Both the position numbers and the translations under genes were made by a program. The notes under the pieces were generated by a model. That model saw only the letters and a program-made list of their open reading frames with translations, was not told where the DNA came from and did no database searches. DNA of 64,000 bases from an uncultured Odoribacter sp. (GTDB lineage: Bacteria > Bacteroidota > Bacteroidia > Bacteroidales > Marinifilaceae), in NCBI GenBank assembly GCA_900541415.1, contig UQJP01000017.1, positions 1 through 64,000 of the forward strand. The letters run 5' to 3'. Positions 53,805 to 62,484 of this stretch are shown piece after piece (positions within the stretch are counted from its first letter, which is position 1; each line of letters begins with the position of its first letter).

Positions 53805-55460
53805 TCAATGAATTAAATTTTCAACCGAAGCAGATACCTTGTTCGTTTCAGCTATGCACTTCGTTGTGTTTTTACCTGTTGAATGTCCTTCTATACAGAT
53901 AACGATCAATCCCTGGTGGCAAAGCACTTCGGCAATCCGGTCTACTTCTTTCAATTGGCGTCCGTCGATCACCACAACGATTTTGCCTATATCGAACAGG
54001 CGGCGTTCCAGCGTGTAGGCAAATTCATCGGCAGCTTCTCCCGTCACATTGTAAATATGCCCTTCCTGCTCGTAATGTTTCAATCTTGCTTCGGCAGAAA
54101 CAATCGATTCTCCGGCTCTCATCTGTTTGCGGTCGTCTTCCGTGATGTTGGTCGACAGGTCTTTGGCATTGACTTTATCGATAATCATTCCCACCGCGCA
54201 GGTGTTATTGGTAATCGGGTCGATCAGGATGAAAGCACCTGTGTTTTTATTTTGCTTATACGGGTCGAAGAAAAGCGGTTTGTTGGAGGTAAATACCACA
54301 CGTCCGATTTCGTTCAATTCCAAAGCATCTGTCATGGATTGCTCCATGGTGTTCACATTTACCTTGTAGCGGATGTTGTCGATTTTAACGCGGGTCAGGT
54401 TGGTGGTGTGTTTGATGAAGAACTGTTGTTCCGGGTCCATCTTGTTTTCGTCCATCCATACCAGCATCGCTTCAAAATTTCGCTCGATGCGGGGGAGATT
54501 ACCGGGATGCACCAGCATTTCACCTCTGGATACGTCGATTTCATCCTCTAAGGTAATCGTGATCGCCTGAGGCGGGAAGGCAAATTCCAATTCCCCGTCG
54601 TAGGTCACAATGGATTTTACCCGTGATTTTTTCATCGAAGGAAGGGCAATCACTTCATCGCCTTTACGAACAATCCCGGAAGAAACTGTTGCGCTGAATC
54701 CCCGGAAATCCAGGTTAGGACGCAGAACGTATTGCACCGGATAGCGGAAGTCGTCGAAATTCTTGTCGCTGTCGATATGAACGGTCTCTAAAAATTCGAG
54801 AAGTGGTTTCCCGGTGTACCATTTCATATTTTCAGAACGTTCTACAACGTTGTCACCTTTCAGGGCTGAAAGCGGGATGCAGGTAATGTCCGGAATGTCC
54901 AGAGGTTCTGCAAATTTCCTATAATCCGAAACGATCTGATCGAACACCTCCTGTTTGTAATCCATGAGGTCCATTTTATTAACCGCAAGCACAACATGTT
55001 TGATTCCCAGTAAAGATACCAGGTAAGTGTGGCGGCGTGTTTGGGTGATTACGCCGGAACGGGCGTCTACCAGAATGATTGCCAGATTGGCCGTTGAGCC
55101 TCCGGTGATCATATTCCGGGTGTATTGCTCGTGTCCCGGAGTGTCGGCAATAATAAACTTACGGCTGTTGGTGGAAAAATAACGATAGGCCACGTCTATC
55201 GTGATCCCTTGTTCCCGTTCCGCTTTCAGGCCGTCGAGCAAAAGAGCGTAATCAATATTTTCTCCTGCATTTCCGAAACGTTTGGTATCACGTTCCAGGG
55301 CATCCAGTTGATCCTCGTATAATTTTTTACTGTCGAAAAGCAGGCGTCCGATCAGGGTCGATTTTCCATCGTCCACAGAACCGGCTGTCAGCAACCGCAG
55401 CAAATCTTTCTTTTCATCCCTGTCGAGGAATTCTTTTATATTTAATTTATTTTCAGTCAT
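53805..55460 (-). CDS. cysN: Sulfate adenylyltransferase subunit 1 (CysN) with C-terminal extension
   Basis: GTPase subunit of ATP sulfurylase, 551 residues. G1 GSVDDGKS (27-34), G3 DTPGHEQY, G4 NKMD, and the EF-Tu-like domains II and III follow. It couples GTP hydrolysis to formation of adenosine-5'-phosphosulfate with CysD. About 75 extra residues follow the normal C-terminus (from about 479): [20 protein letters not shown], then [18 protein letters not shown], which looks like the middle of an APS kinase (CysC) without its P-loop, with part deleted. A separate intact CysC lies two genes upstream. It starts 23 bp after cysD. Confidence 0.96.
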   Translation of the reverse strand: MTENKLNIKEFLDRDEKKDLLRLLTAGSVDDGKSTLIGRLLFDSKKLYEDQLDALERDTKRFGNAGENIDYALLLDGLKAEREQGITIDVAYRYFSTNSRKFIIADTPGHEQYTRNMITGGSTANLAIILVDARSGVITQTRRHTYLVSLLGIKHVVLAVNKMDLMDYKQEVFDQIVSDYRKFAEPLDIPDITCIPLSALKGDNVVERSENMKWYTGKPLLEFLETVHIDSDKNFDDFRYPVQYVLRPNLDFRGFSATVSSGIVRKGDEVIALPSMKKSRVKSIVTYDGELEFAFPPQAITITLEDEIDVSRGEMLVHPGNLPRIERNFEAMLVWMDENKMDPEQQFFIKHTTNLTRVKIDNIRYKVNVNTMEQSMTDALELNEIGRVVFTSNKPLFFDPYKQNKNTGAFILIDPITNNTCAVGMIIDKVNAKDLSTNITEDDRKQMRAGESIVSAEARLKHYEQEGHIYNVTGEAADEFAYTLERRLFDIGKIVVVIDGRQLKEVDRIAEVLCHQGLIVICIEGHSTGKNTTKCIAETNKVSASVENLIH

Positions 55461-55483
55461 AACTTTAGATTTACAATCCTGCT

Positions 55484-56392
55484 TTAGAAATATCCTTCAC
55501 GTTTTTTCTGTTCCATACTGCCGTCCTGGTCGAAGTCGATAACCCGCGTGGTACGTTCCGATTTGGTGGTTGTCATCATTTCTTCAACAATCTTTTCAAT
55601 CGTATCGGCTTCCGATTCAACGGCTCCGGTCAGCGGGTAACATCCCAATGTGCGGAAACGCACTTTTTTCATCACGGCTTTGTCGCGGTATTCCTTCGGC
55701 ATACGGTCGTCGTCAGCCATAATCAGGTTACCGTCGATTTCCACGATCGGACGTTCTTTGGCGAAGTACAGGGGAACAATAGGAATATTTTCCATTCGGA
55801 TATATTGCCAGATGTCGAGCTCTGTCCAGTTGGATAAAGGGAATACACGGATCGATTCGCCTTTATGCACTCTGGCATTATATAGATTCCAAAGTTCAGG
55901 ACGTTGGTTTTTAGGATCCCATTGGTGGAATTTGTCCCGGAAAGAATAGATACGCTCTTTGGCGCGTGATTTTTCTTCGTCCCGGCGTGCCCCTCCGAAA
56001 GCGGCATCAAATTTATATTTATCCAAAGCCTTTAACAGGGCCTGGGTTTTCATCAGGTCGGTATGCACTTTGCTGCCGTGAGTGAATGGGCCTACTCCTT
56101 CATGGAAGGCTTTCATGTTCGATTCGACGATCAGATCCCAATTGTATTCCTTGGCATATTTATCCCGGAATTCGATCATTTCTTTAAATTTCCATTTTGA
56201 ATCGATGTGCATCAATGGAAAAGGAACTTTACCCGGATAGAAAGCTTTTTCAGCCAGACGCACCATTACCGATGAGTCTTTCCCGATGGAATAAAGCATA
56301 ACCGGATTTTCAAATTCTGCAACCACTTCCCGGATGATGTGGATGGATTCGGCTTCCAGTTCTTTTAAGTGACTTAATTTATATTCTGACAT
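55484..56392 (-). CDS. cysD: Sulfate adenylyltransferase subunit 2 (CysD)
   Basis: Small subunit of ATP sulfurylase, 302 residues. It carries the PP-loop for AMP transfer to sulfate: [16 protein letters not shown] includes the SxGKDSS signature. [18 protein letters not shown] and [15 protein letters not shown] are the conserved blocks, the latter also seen in PAPS reductases, but the C-terminal [19 protein letters not shown] and [11 protein letters not shown] identify CysD. It forms a heterodimer with CysN. It lies between cysC (100 bp) and cysN (23 bp) in the same direction. Confidence 0.97.
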   Translation of the reverse strand: MSEYKLSHLKELEAESIHIIREVVAEFENPVMLYSIGKDSSVMVRLAEKAFYPGKVPFPLMHIDSKWKFKEMIEFRDKYAKEYNWDLIVESNMKAFHEGVGPFTHGSKVHTDLMKTQALLKALDKYKFDAAFGGARRDEEKSRAKERIYSFRDKFHQWDPKNQRPELWNLYNARVHKGESIRVFPLSNWTELDIWQYIRMENIPIVPLYFAKERPIVEIDGNLIMADDDRMPKEYRDKAVMKKVRFRTLGCYPLTGAVESEADTIEKIVEEMMTTTKSERTTRVIDFDQDGSMEQKKREGYF

Positions 56393-56492
56393 TCTGTTGT
56401 TATTTTATTACCAATTTGTTATTCGACGCGCAAATTTACCAATTTACTGATGATAACTCTATTTTTATAGAAAATTAATCGAGTGAGGGATT

Positions 56493-57101
56493 TCAATCCT
56501 CCCGAGGATGCCAGGCAATTTTGGGCTTAATCGCTTCGAGTAATATTTCTACGGACTTTTCTAAAGGTTGCCGGGAAGTGTCTATGGAGATAAACGGTTT
56601 CTCCGGAGCTTCGAAAGGAGAGGAGATTCCTGTAAAGTCTTTAATCTCTCCGCGGCGGGCTTTGGCATAAAGTCCCTTTACATCCCGTTTCTCACACTCT
56701 GAAATCGGAGTGCTGACATAAATTTCAAGGAAGTCTTTTGTGCCGATGATTTCGGCGGCCATTTCGCGAATGGCATTGGTGGGACTGATAAAGGCTGCAA
56801 TCGTAACGATTCCGCAATCCACGAATAGTTTGGAAACCTCTGCAATGCGGCGGATATTTTCCGTACGGTCGGCTTCCGAGAAGCCGAGATTATTGTTGAT
56901 GCCGCTACGGATGTTGTCGCCATCTAAAATACGGCATAAAATACCTTGTTTATATAATTCCCTTTCTAAGGCGATTGCCAGGGTACTTTTACCGGAGCCG
57001 GACAATCCGGTGAACCATATCATGATTCCCCTTTGTTTCAGTAGTGATTCCCGGTCTGATCGTTGTAGTGTTTTTTCAAATATCGGATAAATATTCTCCA
57101 T
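56493..57101 (-). CDS. cysC: Adenylylsulfate kinase (CysC)
   Basis: APS kinase of 202 residues. It phosphorylates APS at the 3' position to PAPS, the sulfate donor. P-loop GLSGSGKS (32-39), RILDGDNIRSGIN with the substrate-binding DGDN (60-63), and ENIRRIAEVSKLFVDCG and AAFISP complete the fold. As a stand-alone protein it contrasts with the CysC-like remnant at the end of CysN in the same operon. It is 78 bp downstream of cysQ. Confidence 0.96.
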   Translation of the reverse strand: MENIYPIFEKTLQRSDRESLLKQRGIMIWFTGLSGSGKSTLAIALERELYKQGILCRILDGDNIRSGINNNLGFSEADRTENIRRIAEVSKLFVDCGIVTIAAFISPTNAIREMAAEIIGTKDFLEIYVSTPISECEKRDVKGLYAKARRGEIKDFTGISSPFEAPEKPFISIDTSRQPLEKSVEILLEAIKPKIAWHPRED

Positions 57102-57179
57102 ATAGTGTTGTCCTCGCTTAATCTGTCCGTCCGTTTTATTGTGGACGACTATTATATTTTAGTGAAGCCCAGGAAAGGA

Positions 57180-57974
57180 TCATTTAACGATGAACCAGGG
57201 ATTCAATAAATTTTCTTTATTATAAGTCAGGGGCGTTTGCCCGTCTTCGTGATACATTTCTTTTCCCGCCGCTTTCGCAATGGCATGCCCTGCCGCCGTA
57301 TCCCATTCCATGGTCGGGGCGAAACGGGGATATACATCTGCGCTTCCCTCCGCTACTAAACATATCTTGATAGAACTACCTACGGAAGTCAATTCCACAT
57401 GAGAATGCGACGTTTTGAGACAGTCTATATAATTCTCTGTTTCGGGACTCATGTGGGAACGTGAAGCCACTACGATAAACGCATTGCCTTGCCGTTCCTG
57501 AGGCAGAGGGACTTTTTCCATTTTATCAAAATCCATGCCGGGAGTAAATGCAATGTCCGTTACCTTGTAGGCCCCCCCCTTTAATGTTCCGTAGTAAAGT
57601 TCTTTTTTTACAGGCACATAAATCACTCCTAAAATAGGAGTTCCGTGATAAACTAATGCAATATTGACCGTAAATTCCCCGTTCCTTTTGATAAATTCCT
57701 TGGTGCCGTCGAGGGGATCAACAATCCATAAAGTTGTCCATGCTTTCCGTTCTTCATAGGGGATCGTTTTATTTTCTTCGCTGACAACGGGATAAGGCGA
57801 GTTTTTCAGATGTTCCAGGATCACTTCGTTCGATTTCCGGTCTGCCACCGTGAGCGGGGAGTTATCGGATTTTTTTTCCACCTGAAAATCTGCGGACGGA
57901 TCGTTGTATATTTCCAAAATTTTCTCACCAGCAGCTAAGGCTGCTGTTATTGCTATTTGAAGTAGTTTATCCAT
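57180..57974 (-). CDS. cysQ: 3'(2'),5'-bisphosphate nucleotidase (CysQ)
   Basis: Inositol-monophosphatase-like phosphatase of 264 residues, from the ATG at 57974. A TTG seven codons upstream is in frame but not preferred. It dephosphorylates 3'-phosphoadenosine-5'-phosphate (PAP), the by-product of sulfotransfer, to AMP. DNSPLTVADRKSN is the first metal block, LWIVDPLDGTKEFIKRNGEF the core Mg motif, and EWDTAAGHAIAKAAG the third. As first gene in the run it makes a complete PAPS-making, PAPS-using and PAP-recycling unit with the four genes below. In E. coli its counterpart stands apart. Confidence 0.94.
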   Translation of the reverse strand: MDKLLQIAITAALAAGEKILEIYNDPSADFQVEKKSDNSPLTVADRKSNEVILEHLKNSPYPVVSEENKTIPYEERKAWTTLWIVDPLDGTKEFIKRNGEFTVNIALVYHGTPILGVIYVPVKKELYYGTLKGGAYKVTDIAFTPGMDFDKMEKVPLPQERQGNAFIVVASRSHMSPETENYIDCLKTSHSHVELTSVGSSIKICLVAEGSADVYPRFAPTMEWDTAAGHAIAKAAGKEMYHEDGQTPLTYNKENLLNPWFIVK

Positions 57975-57992
57975 ATACTTTTCAATGAACGG

Positions 57993-58000
57993 CAAAGATA
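57993..58000 (-). promoter_or_regulatory. Candidate -7 element of the cysQ operon
   Basis: On the minus strand TATCTTTG, an exact TAnnTTTG, 18 bp before the ATG at 57974. It would give a very short leader. No good -33 is seen at the usual spacing. Confidence 0.42.
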
Positions 58001-58461
58001 TAAAATTTTCTTAAACCTTTATTTTAATCATTCGAGAAAGAAAAAGGATAAGATAAATCGGGGAAGTTCGAAGGGAAAATTAAGGCTTGCAGAATAGACT
58101 TTGTTTTTAATTGTTTGATAATCTATTGATTGTATGTTTTGCCGCCGGAAGGTTTCCGGGGCATGTTGTAGATAATAGCTCTTTTGTTTTTAGTTTAAAT
58201 TTATGTTTGGAAACCGATTTTGTACCTGCGGATAAATTGGTGGTTTTGTTAAAATATCGGTAAAATAGAGTCCGGATTACGGAAGATAAGCTTGTGTGGT
58301 GGGAGGGATATTGAAGTGTATCGTTTCGGAAAATTGTGGAAACCGGAAGGCGGAAAAGTTGCTTTATTTTCAGGAAAATATTTTTTTGTGGACAAATTCA
58401 AACAAGTTATAACTATTGTAATGAAAAATCATTGTTGCCTGAAATTTTCCGACAGTTTTAT

Positions 58462-58469
58462 TATCTTTG
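58462..58469 (+). promoter_or_regulatory. Candidate -7 element of purL
   Basis: TATCTTTG, an exact TAnnTTTG, 36 bp before the ATG at 58506. A TTGTTG lies 24 bp upstream, slightly further than the usual -33 spacing. Confidence 0.42.
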
Positions 58470-58505
58470 TACCATCAAGTGCTTAAATAATTATACATAT
58501 AAAAC

Positions 58506-61500
58506 ATGGCAATAGTTTTCTATCAAAAAGATGTGACAGTGTATGCCGTACACTATAAAACATCTGAAAATCCCCTTGATGTAAGTAAATTGGAATGGTT
58601 GTTCAGCGGTGCTAAAAAAGTGAATAGCAGTCAGCTGGAAGGTTTCTTTATCGGTCCGAGAAGGGAAATGATCACTCCCTGGAGTACGAATGCGGTTGAA
58701 ATCACTCAAAACATGGGTATTGGCGGTATTTTGCGCATCGAGGAATTTACGAAAACGGAGAATGAAAAGACTCCTTTCGACCCTATGCTTCAGGCGTTTT
58801 ATAAAGGGTTGGACCAACATATCTTTACGATAGACAAGCAGCCGGATCCGGTGATATATATTGAAAACATCCGGGAATACAACAAGCAGGAAGGGTTGGC
58901 CTTGAATGAGGATGAAATTGCTTATCTGGAAGGGCTGGCAAAAAAATTAGGACGTTCCCTTACCGATTCCGAAGTTTTCGGCTTCTCGCAGGTAAACTCC
59001 GAACATTGCCGTCATAAAATATTCAACGGAACTTTCATTATCGACGGAGAAGAAAAAGAAAGTTCTCTTTTCAAGCTGATCAAGAAAACTTCGCAGGAAA
59101 ATCCGAACCGGATTGTTTCCGCTTATAAAGATAACTGTGCATTTATCGATGGTCCTGCTGTCGTGCAGTTTGCGCCGCATACACACGATAAGCCCGATTT
59201 CTTTGAGACCAGAGAGATCGATACGGTGATTTCGCTGAAAGCGGAAACCCATAATTTCCCGACAACGGTAGAGCCGTTCAATGGTGCTGCAACCGGAACG
59301 GGAGGGGAAATCCGCGACCGTATTGCCGGTGGACTGGCAGCGTTGCCTTTGGCGGGAACAGCGGTGTATATGACTTCTTATCCGCGTTTGGATGCCGGAA
59401 GACCCTGGGAACAGAAGATCGATCCCCGGAAATGGTTGTATCAGACGCCGGAAGATATTTTGATCAAGGCTTCCAACGGAGCTTCGGATTTCGGAAATAA
59501 ATTCGGACAGCCTTTGATTTGTGGTTCTTTACTGACATTCGAACACGAGGAGGACGGGAACACATACGGATACGATAAAGTGATTATGCAGGCGGGCGGT
59601 GTTGGATTCGCCAACCGCAAACAAGCGTTGAAACATACCCCGGATGTAGGCGATAAAGTGGTGCTGTTAGGAGGGGATAATTACCGTATCGGAATGGGCG
59701 GCGGAGCTGTTTCCTCGGTAGATACCGGATTGTATGCCGGAGCTATCGAATTGAATGCCGTGCAGCGTTCCAACCCTGAAATGCAAAAGAGGGTTTGCAA
59801 TGCAATCCGTGCTATGGCGGAAAACGATAATAACCCGATTGTTTCTATACACGATCACGGTGCAGGCGGACACCTGAACTGTTTGTCGGAATTGGTGGAG
59901 GAAACCGGGGGAATGATCCATATCGATAAATTGCCTATCGGCGATCCTACTTTGTCGGCGAAAGAGATCGTGGGAAATGAGTCTCAGGAACGTATGGGAT
60001 TGGTGATGAAAGAAAAAGATGTGGCTACTTTGCAAGCGATTGCCGACCGTGAACGGGCGCCGATGTATGTGATCGGAGAGACTACCGGAGATCATCGTTT
60101 TACGTTTGAAAATGCGAATAATGGCGAACGTCCTATCGATCTGGAGCTGAAAGATATGTTCGGGAATCCTCCCAAAACGATCATGAAGGATAAAACCATT
60201 AAAGAAAAATATAACGATTTGGAATACAGTGCCGATAAACTGGAAGAGTATATCGAGCAGGTGTTGCAGATCGAAGCTGTGGCTTGTAAAGACTGGTTGA
60301 CGAATAAGGTAGACCGTTCTGTATCGGGACGTATTGCCCGCCAGCAATGTGTGGGACAATTGCAGTTGCCGTTGAGTGATGTGGCTGCGGTGGCTCTGGA
60401 TTATAATGGAGTGAAGGGTATTGCCACTTCTATCGGTCATGCTCCGGTGGCAGCTATGGCCGACGCAGGAAGCGGTTCACGGTTGGCGATTGCCGAAGCA
60501 TTGACGAACCTGGTGTGGGCTCCGATCGAACAAGGAATCAAAGGAGTTTCCCTTTCTGCCAACTGGATGTGGCCGTGCCGGAACGCCGGGGAAGATGCCC
60601 GTTTATATCAGGCCGTACAGGCTGCCAGTGATTTCGCGATCGAGTTAGGGGTGAATATTCCTACCGGAAAAGATTCACTTTCCATGACACAGAAGTATGG
60701 TGACAAGAAGGTGTATGCTCCGGGAACGGTGATTATCTCTACCGTAGGCGAGGTGAAGAATATCCGCCAGATCGTTACTCCGGTATTGCGTGCCGATCAG
60801 GCAACCGAATTGGTATATATCGATTTCTCATTCGATAAATTGAAACTCGGCGGGTCGAGTTTTGCCCAAATATTGAATAAAGTGGGTAAGGATGTTCCCG
60901 ATGTGAAGGATGCGGATTATTTTGTTGAAGCGTTTACTGCCGTACAGAAAATGTTGGAAGAAGGGTTGATCTTGGCCGGGCACGATATTTCTGCCGGAGG
61001 TATGGTAACCGCTTTGCTGGAAATGTGTTTCTCTGATAACCGTCTCGGTTTGGATGTGGATCTTTCGTTCCTGGCTGAAAAGGATGTTGTCAAAATTCTG
61101 TTTGCCGAAAATCCGGGAGTGCTGGTACAGATTCCCGATTCTGTCGCTAAACGGGTTTCCGCTTTATTGGATAAAGCGGGAGTGGCTTACGGGTTTTTAG
61201 GAAAACCGGGTAAAGCCGGGATGCTGAATATCAAGAAGGATGGAACGAGTTGGTCGCTGGACATAGCTTCTCTGCGTGATTTGTGGTTTAAGACTTCTTA
61301 CCTGTTAGACCGTCGCCAGAGTGGGGCTGAAAAAGCATTGGAACGTTATAAGACCTATAAGAGCAATGAATTGAAATATGTTTTCCCGAAAGGATTCACA
61401 GGTAAGCTGGCCGATCTGGGCTTGTCGATGAACCGGACAGCTCCGTCGGGCGTGAAGGCTGCGATCATCCGGGAAAAAGGTTGCCAGTGCGAGCGCGAAA

Positions 61501-62201
61501 CGGCATGGGCATTGCATTTGGCCGGATTCGATGTGAAAGACGTACACATGACCGACCTGATTTCCGGGCGTGAAACGCTGGAAGATGTGAATATGATTGT
61601 CTTTGTGGGGGGATTCTCTAATTCCGATGTATTGGGATCGGCGAAAGGTTGGGCCGGAGCTTTTAAATACAATGAGAAAGCCCGTCTGGCATTGGAAAAC
61701 TTCTATAAACGTAAAGATACTCTGAGTTTGGGTATTTGTAATGGTTGCCAGTTGATGGTGGCTTTGGGTTTAATCTACCCGGAACATCAGGAAATGCCGG
61801 AAATGTTGCATAACGATTCTCATAAATTGGAGTCGAATTTTGTGAATGTGACCATTCAGCCTAACCACTCCGTAATGCTGAAAAATTTGGCTGGTTCCCG
61901 TTTGGGAGTGTGGATCACTCATGGAGAGGGTAAATTCAAACTACCTTATGCAGAAAGCGAGTACGCTATCCCTATTAAATTCAGCTATGACAGGTATCCC
62001 GCTAACCCGAACGGCTCGGCTTTTGCCGCCGCCGCTATTTGCAGCAAGGATGGCCGTCACCTGGCTATGATGCCTCACCTGGAAAGATCGACTTTTCCGT
62101 GGAACTGGGCTTATTACGCAGAAGGCAGGGAAAACGACGAAGTCAGCCCGTGGATCGAGGCATTTGTCAATGCCCGGAAATGGGTGGAAGCACAAAAGTA
62201 A
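58506..62201 (+). CDS. purL: Phosphoribosylformylglycinamidine synthase (PurL, large form)
   Basis: Large-form FGAM synthase of 1231 residues, combining the PurS-like N-terminal, PurL ATPase and PurQ glutaminase domains in one chain. It makes FGAM from FGAR, ATP and glutamine in purine synthesis. SEHCRHKIFNGTF and KAETHNFPTTVEPFNGAATG are the synthetase signature stretches. The glutaminase part has GICNGCQ with the nucleophile C1081, and its His/Glu pair lies in PHLERSTFPWNW. The length is typical of Bacteroidetes and enterobacterial forms. It is divergent from cysQ and transcribed alone. Confidence 0.97.
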   Translation: MAIVFYQKDVTVYAVHYKTSENPLDVSKLEWLFSGAKKVNSSQLEGFFIGPRREMITPWSTNAVEITQNMGIGGILRIEEFTKTENEKTPFDPMLQAFYKGLDQHIFTIDKQPDPVIYIENIREYNKQEGLALNEDEIAYLEGLAKKLGRSLTDSEVFGFSQVNSEHCRHKIFNGTFIIDGEEKESSLFKLIKKTSQENPNRIVSAYKDNCAFIDGPAVVQFAPHTHDKPDFFETREIDTVISLKAETHNFPTTVEPFNGAATGTGGEIRDRIAGGLAALPLAGTAVYMTSYPRLDAGRPWEQKIDPRKWLYQTPEDILIKASNGASDFGNKFGQPLICGSLLTFEHEEDGNTYGYDKVIMQAGGVGFANRKQALKHTPDVGDKVVLLGGDNYRIGMGGGAVSSVDTGLYAGAIELNAVQRSNPEMQKRVCNAIRAMAENDNNPIVSIHDHGAGGHLNCLSELVEETGGMIHIDKLPIGDPTLSAKEIVGNESQERMGLVMKEKDVATLQAIADRERAPMYVIGETTGDHRFTFENANNGERPIDLELKDMFGNPPKTIMKDKTIKEKYNDLEYSADKLEEYIEQVLQIEAVACKDWLTNKVDRSVSGRIARQQCVGQLQLPLSDVAAVALDYNGVKGIATSIGHAPVAAMADAGSGSRLAIAEALTNLVWAPIEQGIKGVSLSANWMWPCRNAGEDARLYQAVQAASDFAIELGVNIPTGKDSLSMTQKYGDKKVYAPGTVIISTVGEVKNIRQIVTPVLRADQATELVYIDFSFDKLKLGGSSFAQILNKVGKDVPDVKDADYFVEAFTAVQKMLEEGLILAGHDISAGGMVTALLEMCFSDNRLGLDVDLSFLAEKDVVKILFAENPGVLVQIPDSVAKRVSALLDKAGVAYGFLGKPGKAGMLNIKKDGTSWSLDIASLRDLWFKTSYLLDRRQSGAEKALERYKTYKSNELKYVFPKGFTGKLADLGLSMNRTAPSGVKAAIIREKGCQCERETAWALHLAGFDVKDVHMTDLISGRETLEDVNMIVFVGGFSNSDVLGSAKGWAGAFKYNEKARLALENFYKRKDTLSLGICNGCQLMVALGLIYPEHQEMPEMLHNDSHKLESNFVNVTIQPNHSVMLKNLAGSRLGVWITHGEGKFKLPYAESEYAIPIKFSYDRYPANPNGSAFAAAAICSKDGRHLAMMPHLERSTFPWNWAYYAEGRENDEVSPWIEAFVNARKWVEAQK

Positions 62202-62224
62202 AATAAGTTTACTTCGATATGTTG

Positions 62225-62260
62225 CAGGAGGTGTCTGATAAAGACATCTCCTGTTTGTTT
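62225..62260 (+). terminator. Terminator of purL
   Basis: Arms CAGGAGGTGTC (62225-62235) and GACATCTCCTG (62243-62253), with one G:U pairing, are followed by TTTGTTT. It is about 24 bp after the stop. Confidence 0.82.
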
Positions 62261-62387
62261 ATAGATATATATCGGTCTTTTCCAATTGATCGTGAGAGAA
62301 TTTGCTGCAAAGATTTCAAGAACTTATCGGATGACTTGCAAGGTTGATATTATGATTTTAAAATATAATAATATACTTATTTTATGA

Positions 62388-62419
62388 TTTGAAAATGCTA
62401 TATTTTTAACTTATCTTTA
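62388..62419 (+). promoter_or_regulatory. Candidate promoter of the SIR2-TPR gene
   Basis: TTTG (62388-62391) and TATCTTTA (62412-62419; one mismatch to TAnnTTTG) are 20 bp apart, as in Bacteroidetes promoters. The ATG is at 62485. Confidence 0.45.
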
Positions 62420-62484
62420 CTGCTGTATGAGATCAGTATGAGGAGCTGCAATCAGGTAGGCGTGTATTTTCAAGTCGATAAAGT

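Larger units (their letters stand above)
57975..58505. other. Divergent control region of cysQ and purL
   Basis: Non-coding, 531 bp, between two divergent genes. Each has an exact TATCTTTG -7-like element (57993-58000 minus, 58462-58469 plus). The middle, about 440 bp, shows no gene that can be supported; a 64-codon frame at 58292 has no family resemblance. Confidence 0.6.

Noticed and set aside
58292..58486. A 64-codon frame between cysQ and purL
   Set aside because: No family match, low-complexity Phe- and Lys-rich composition, and it overlaps the purL promoter element.
59667..60440. A 257-codon minus-strand open frame inside purL
   Set aside because: Antisense to purL, rich in His, Ile and Arg as expected for the complement of coding sequence, with no recognisable domain.
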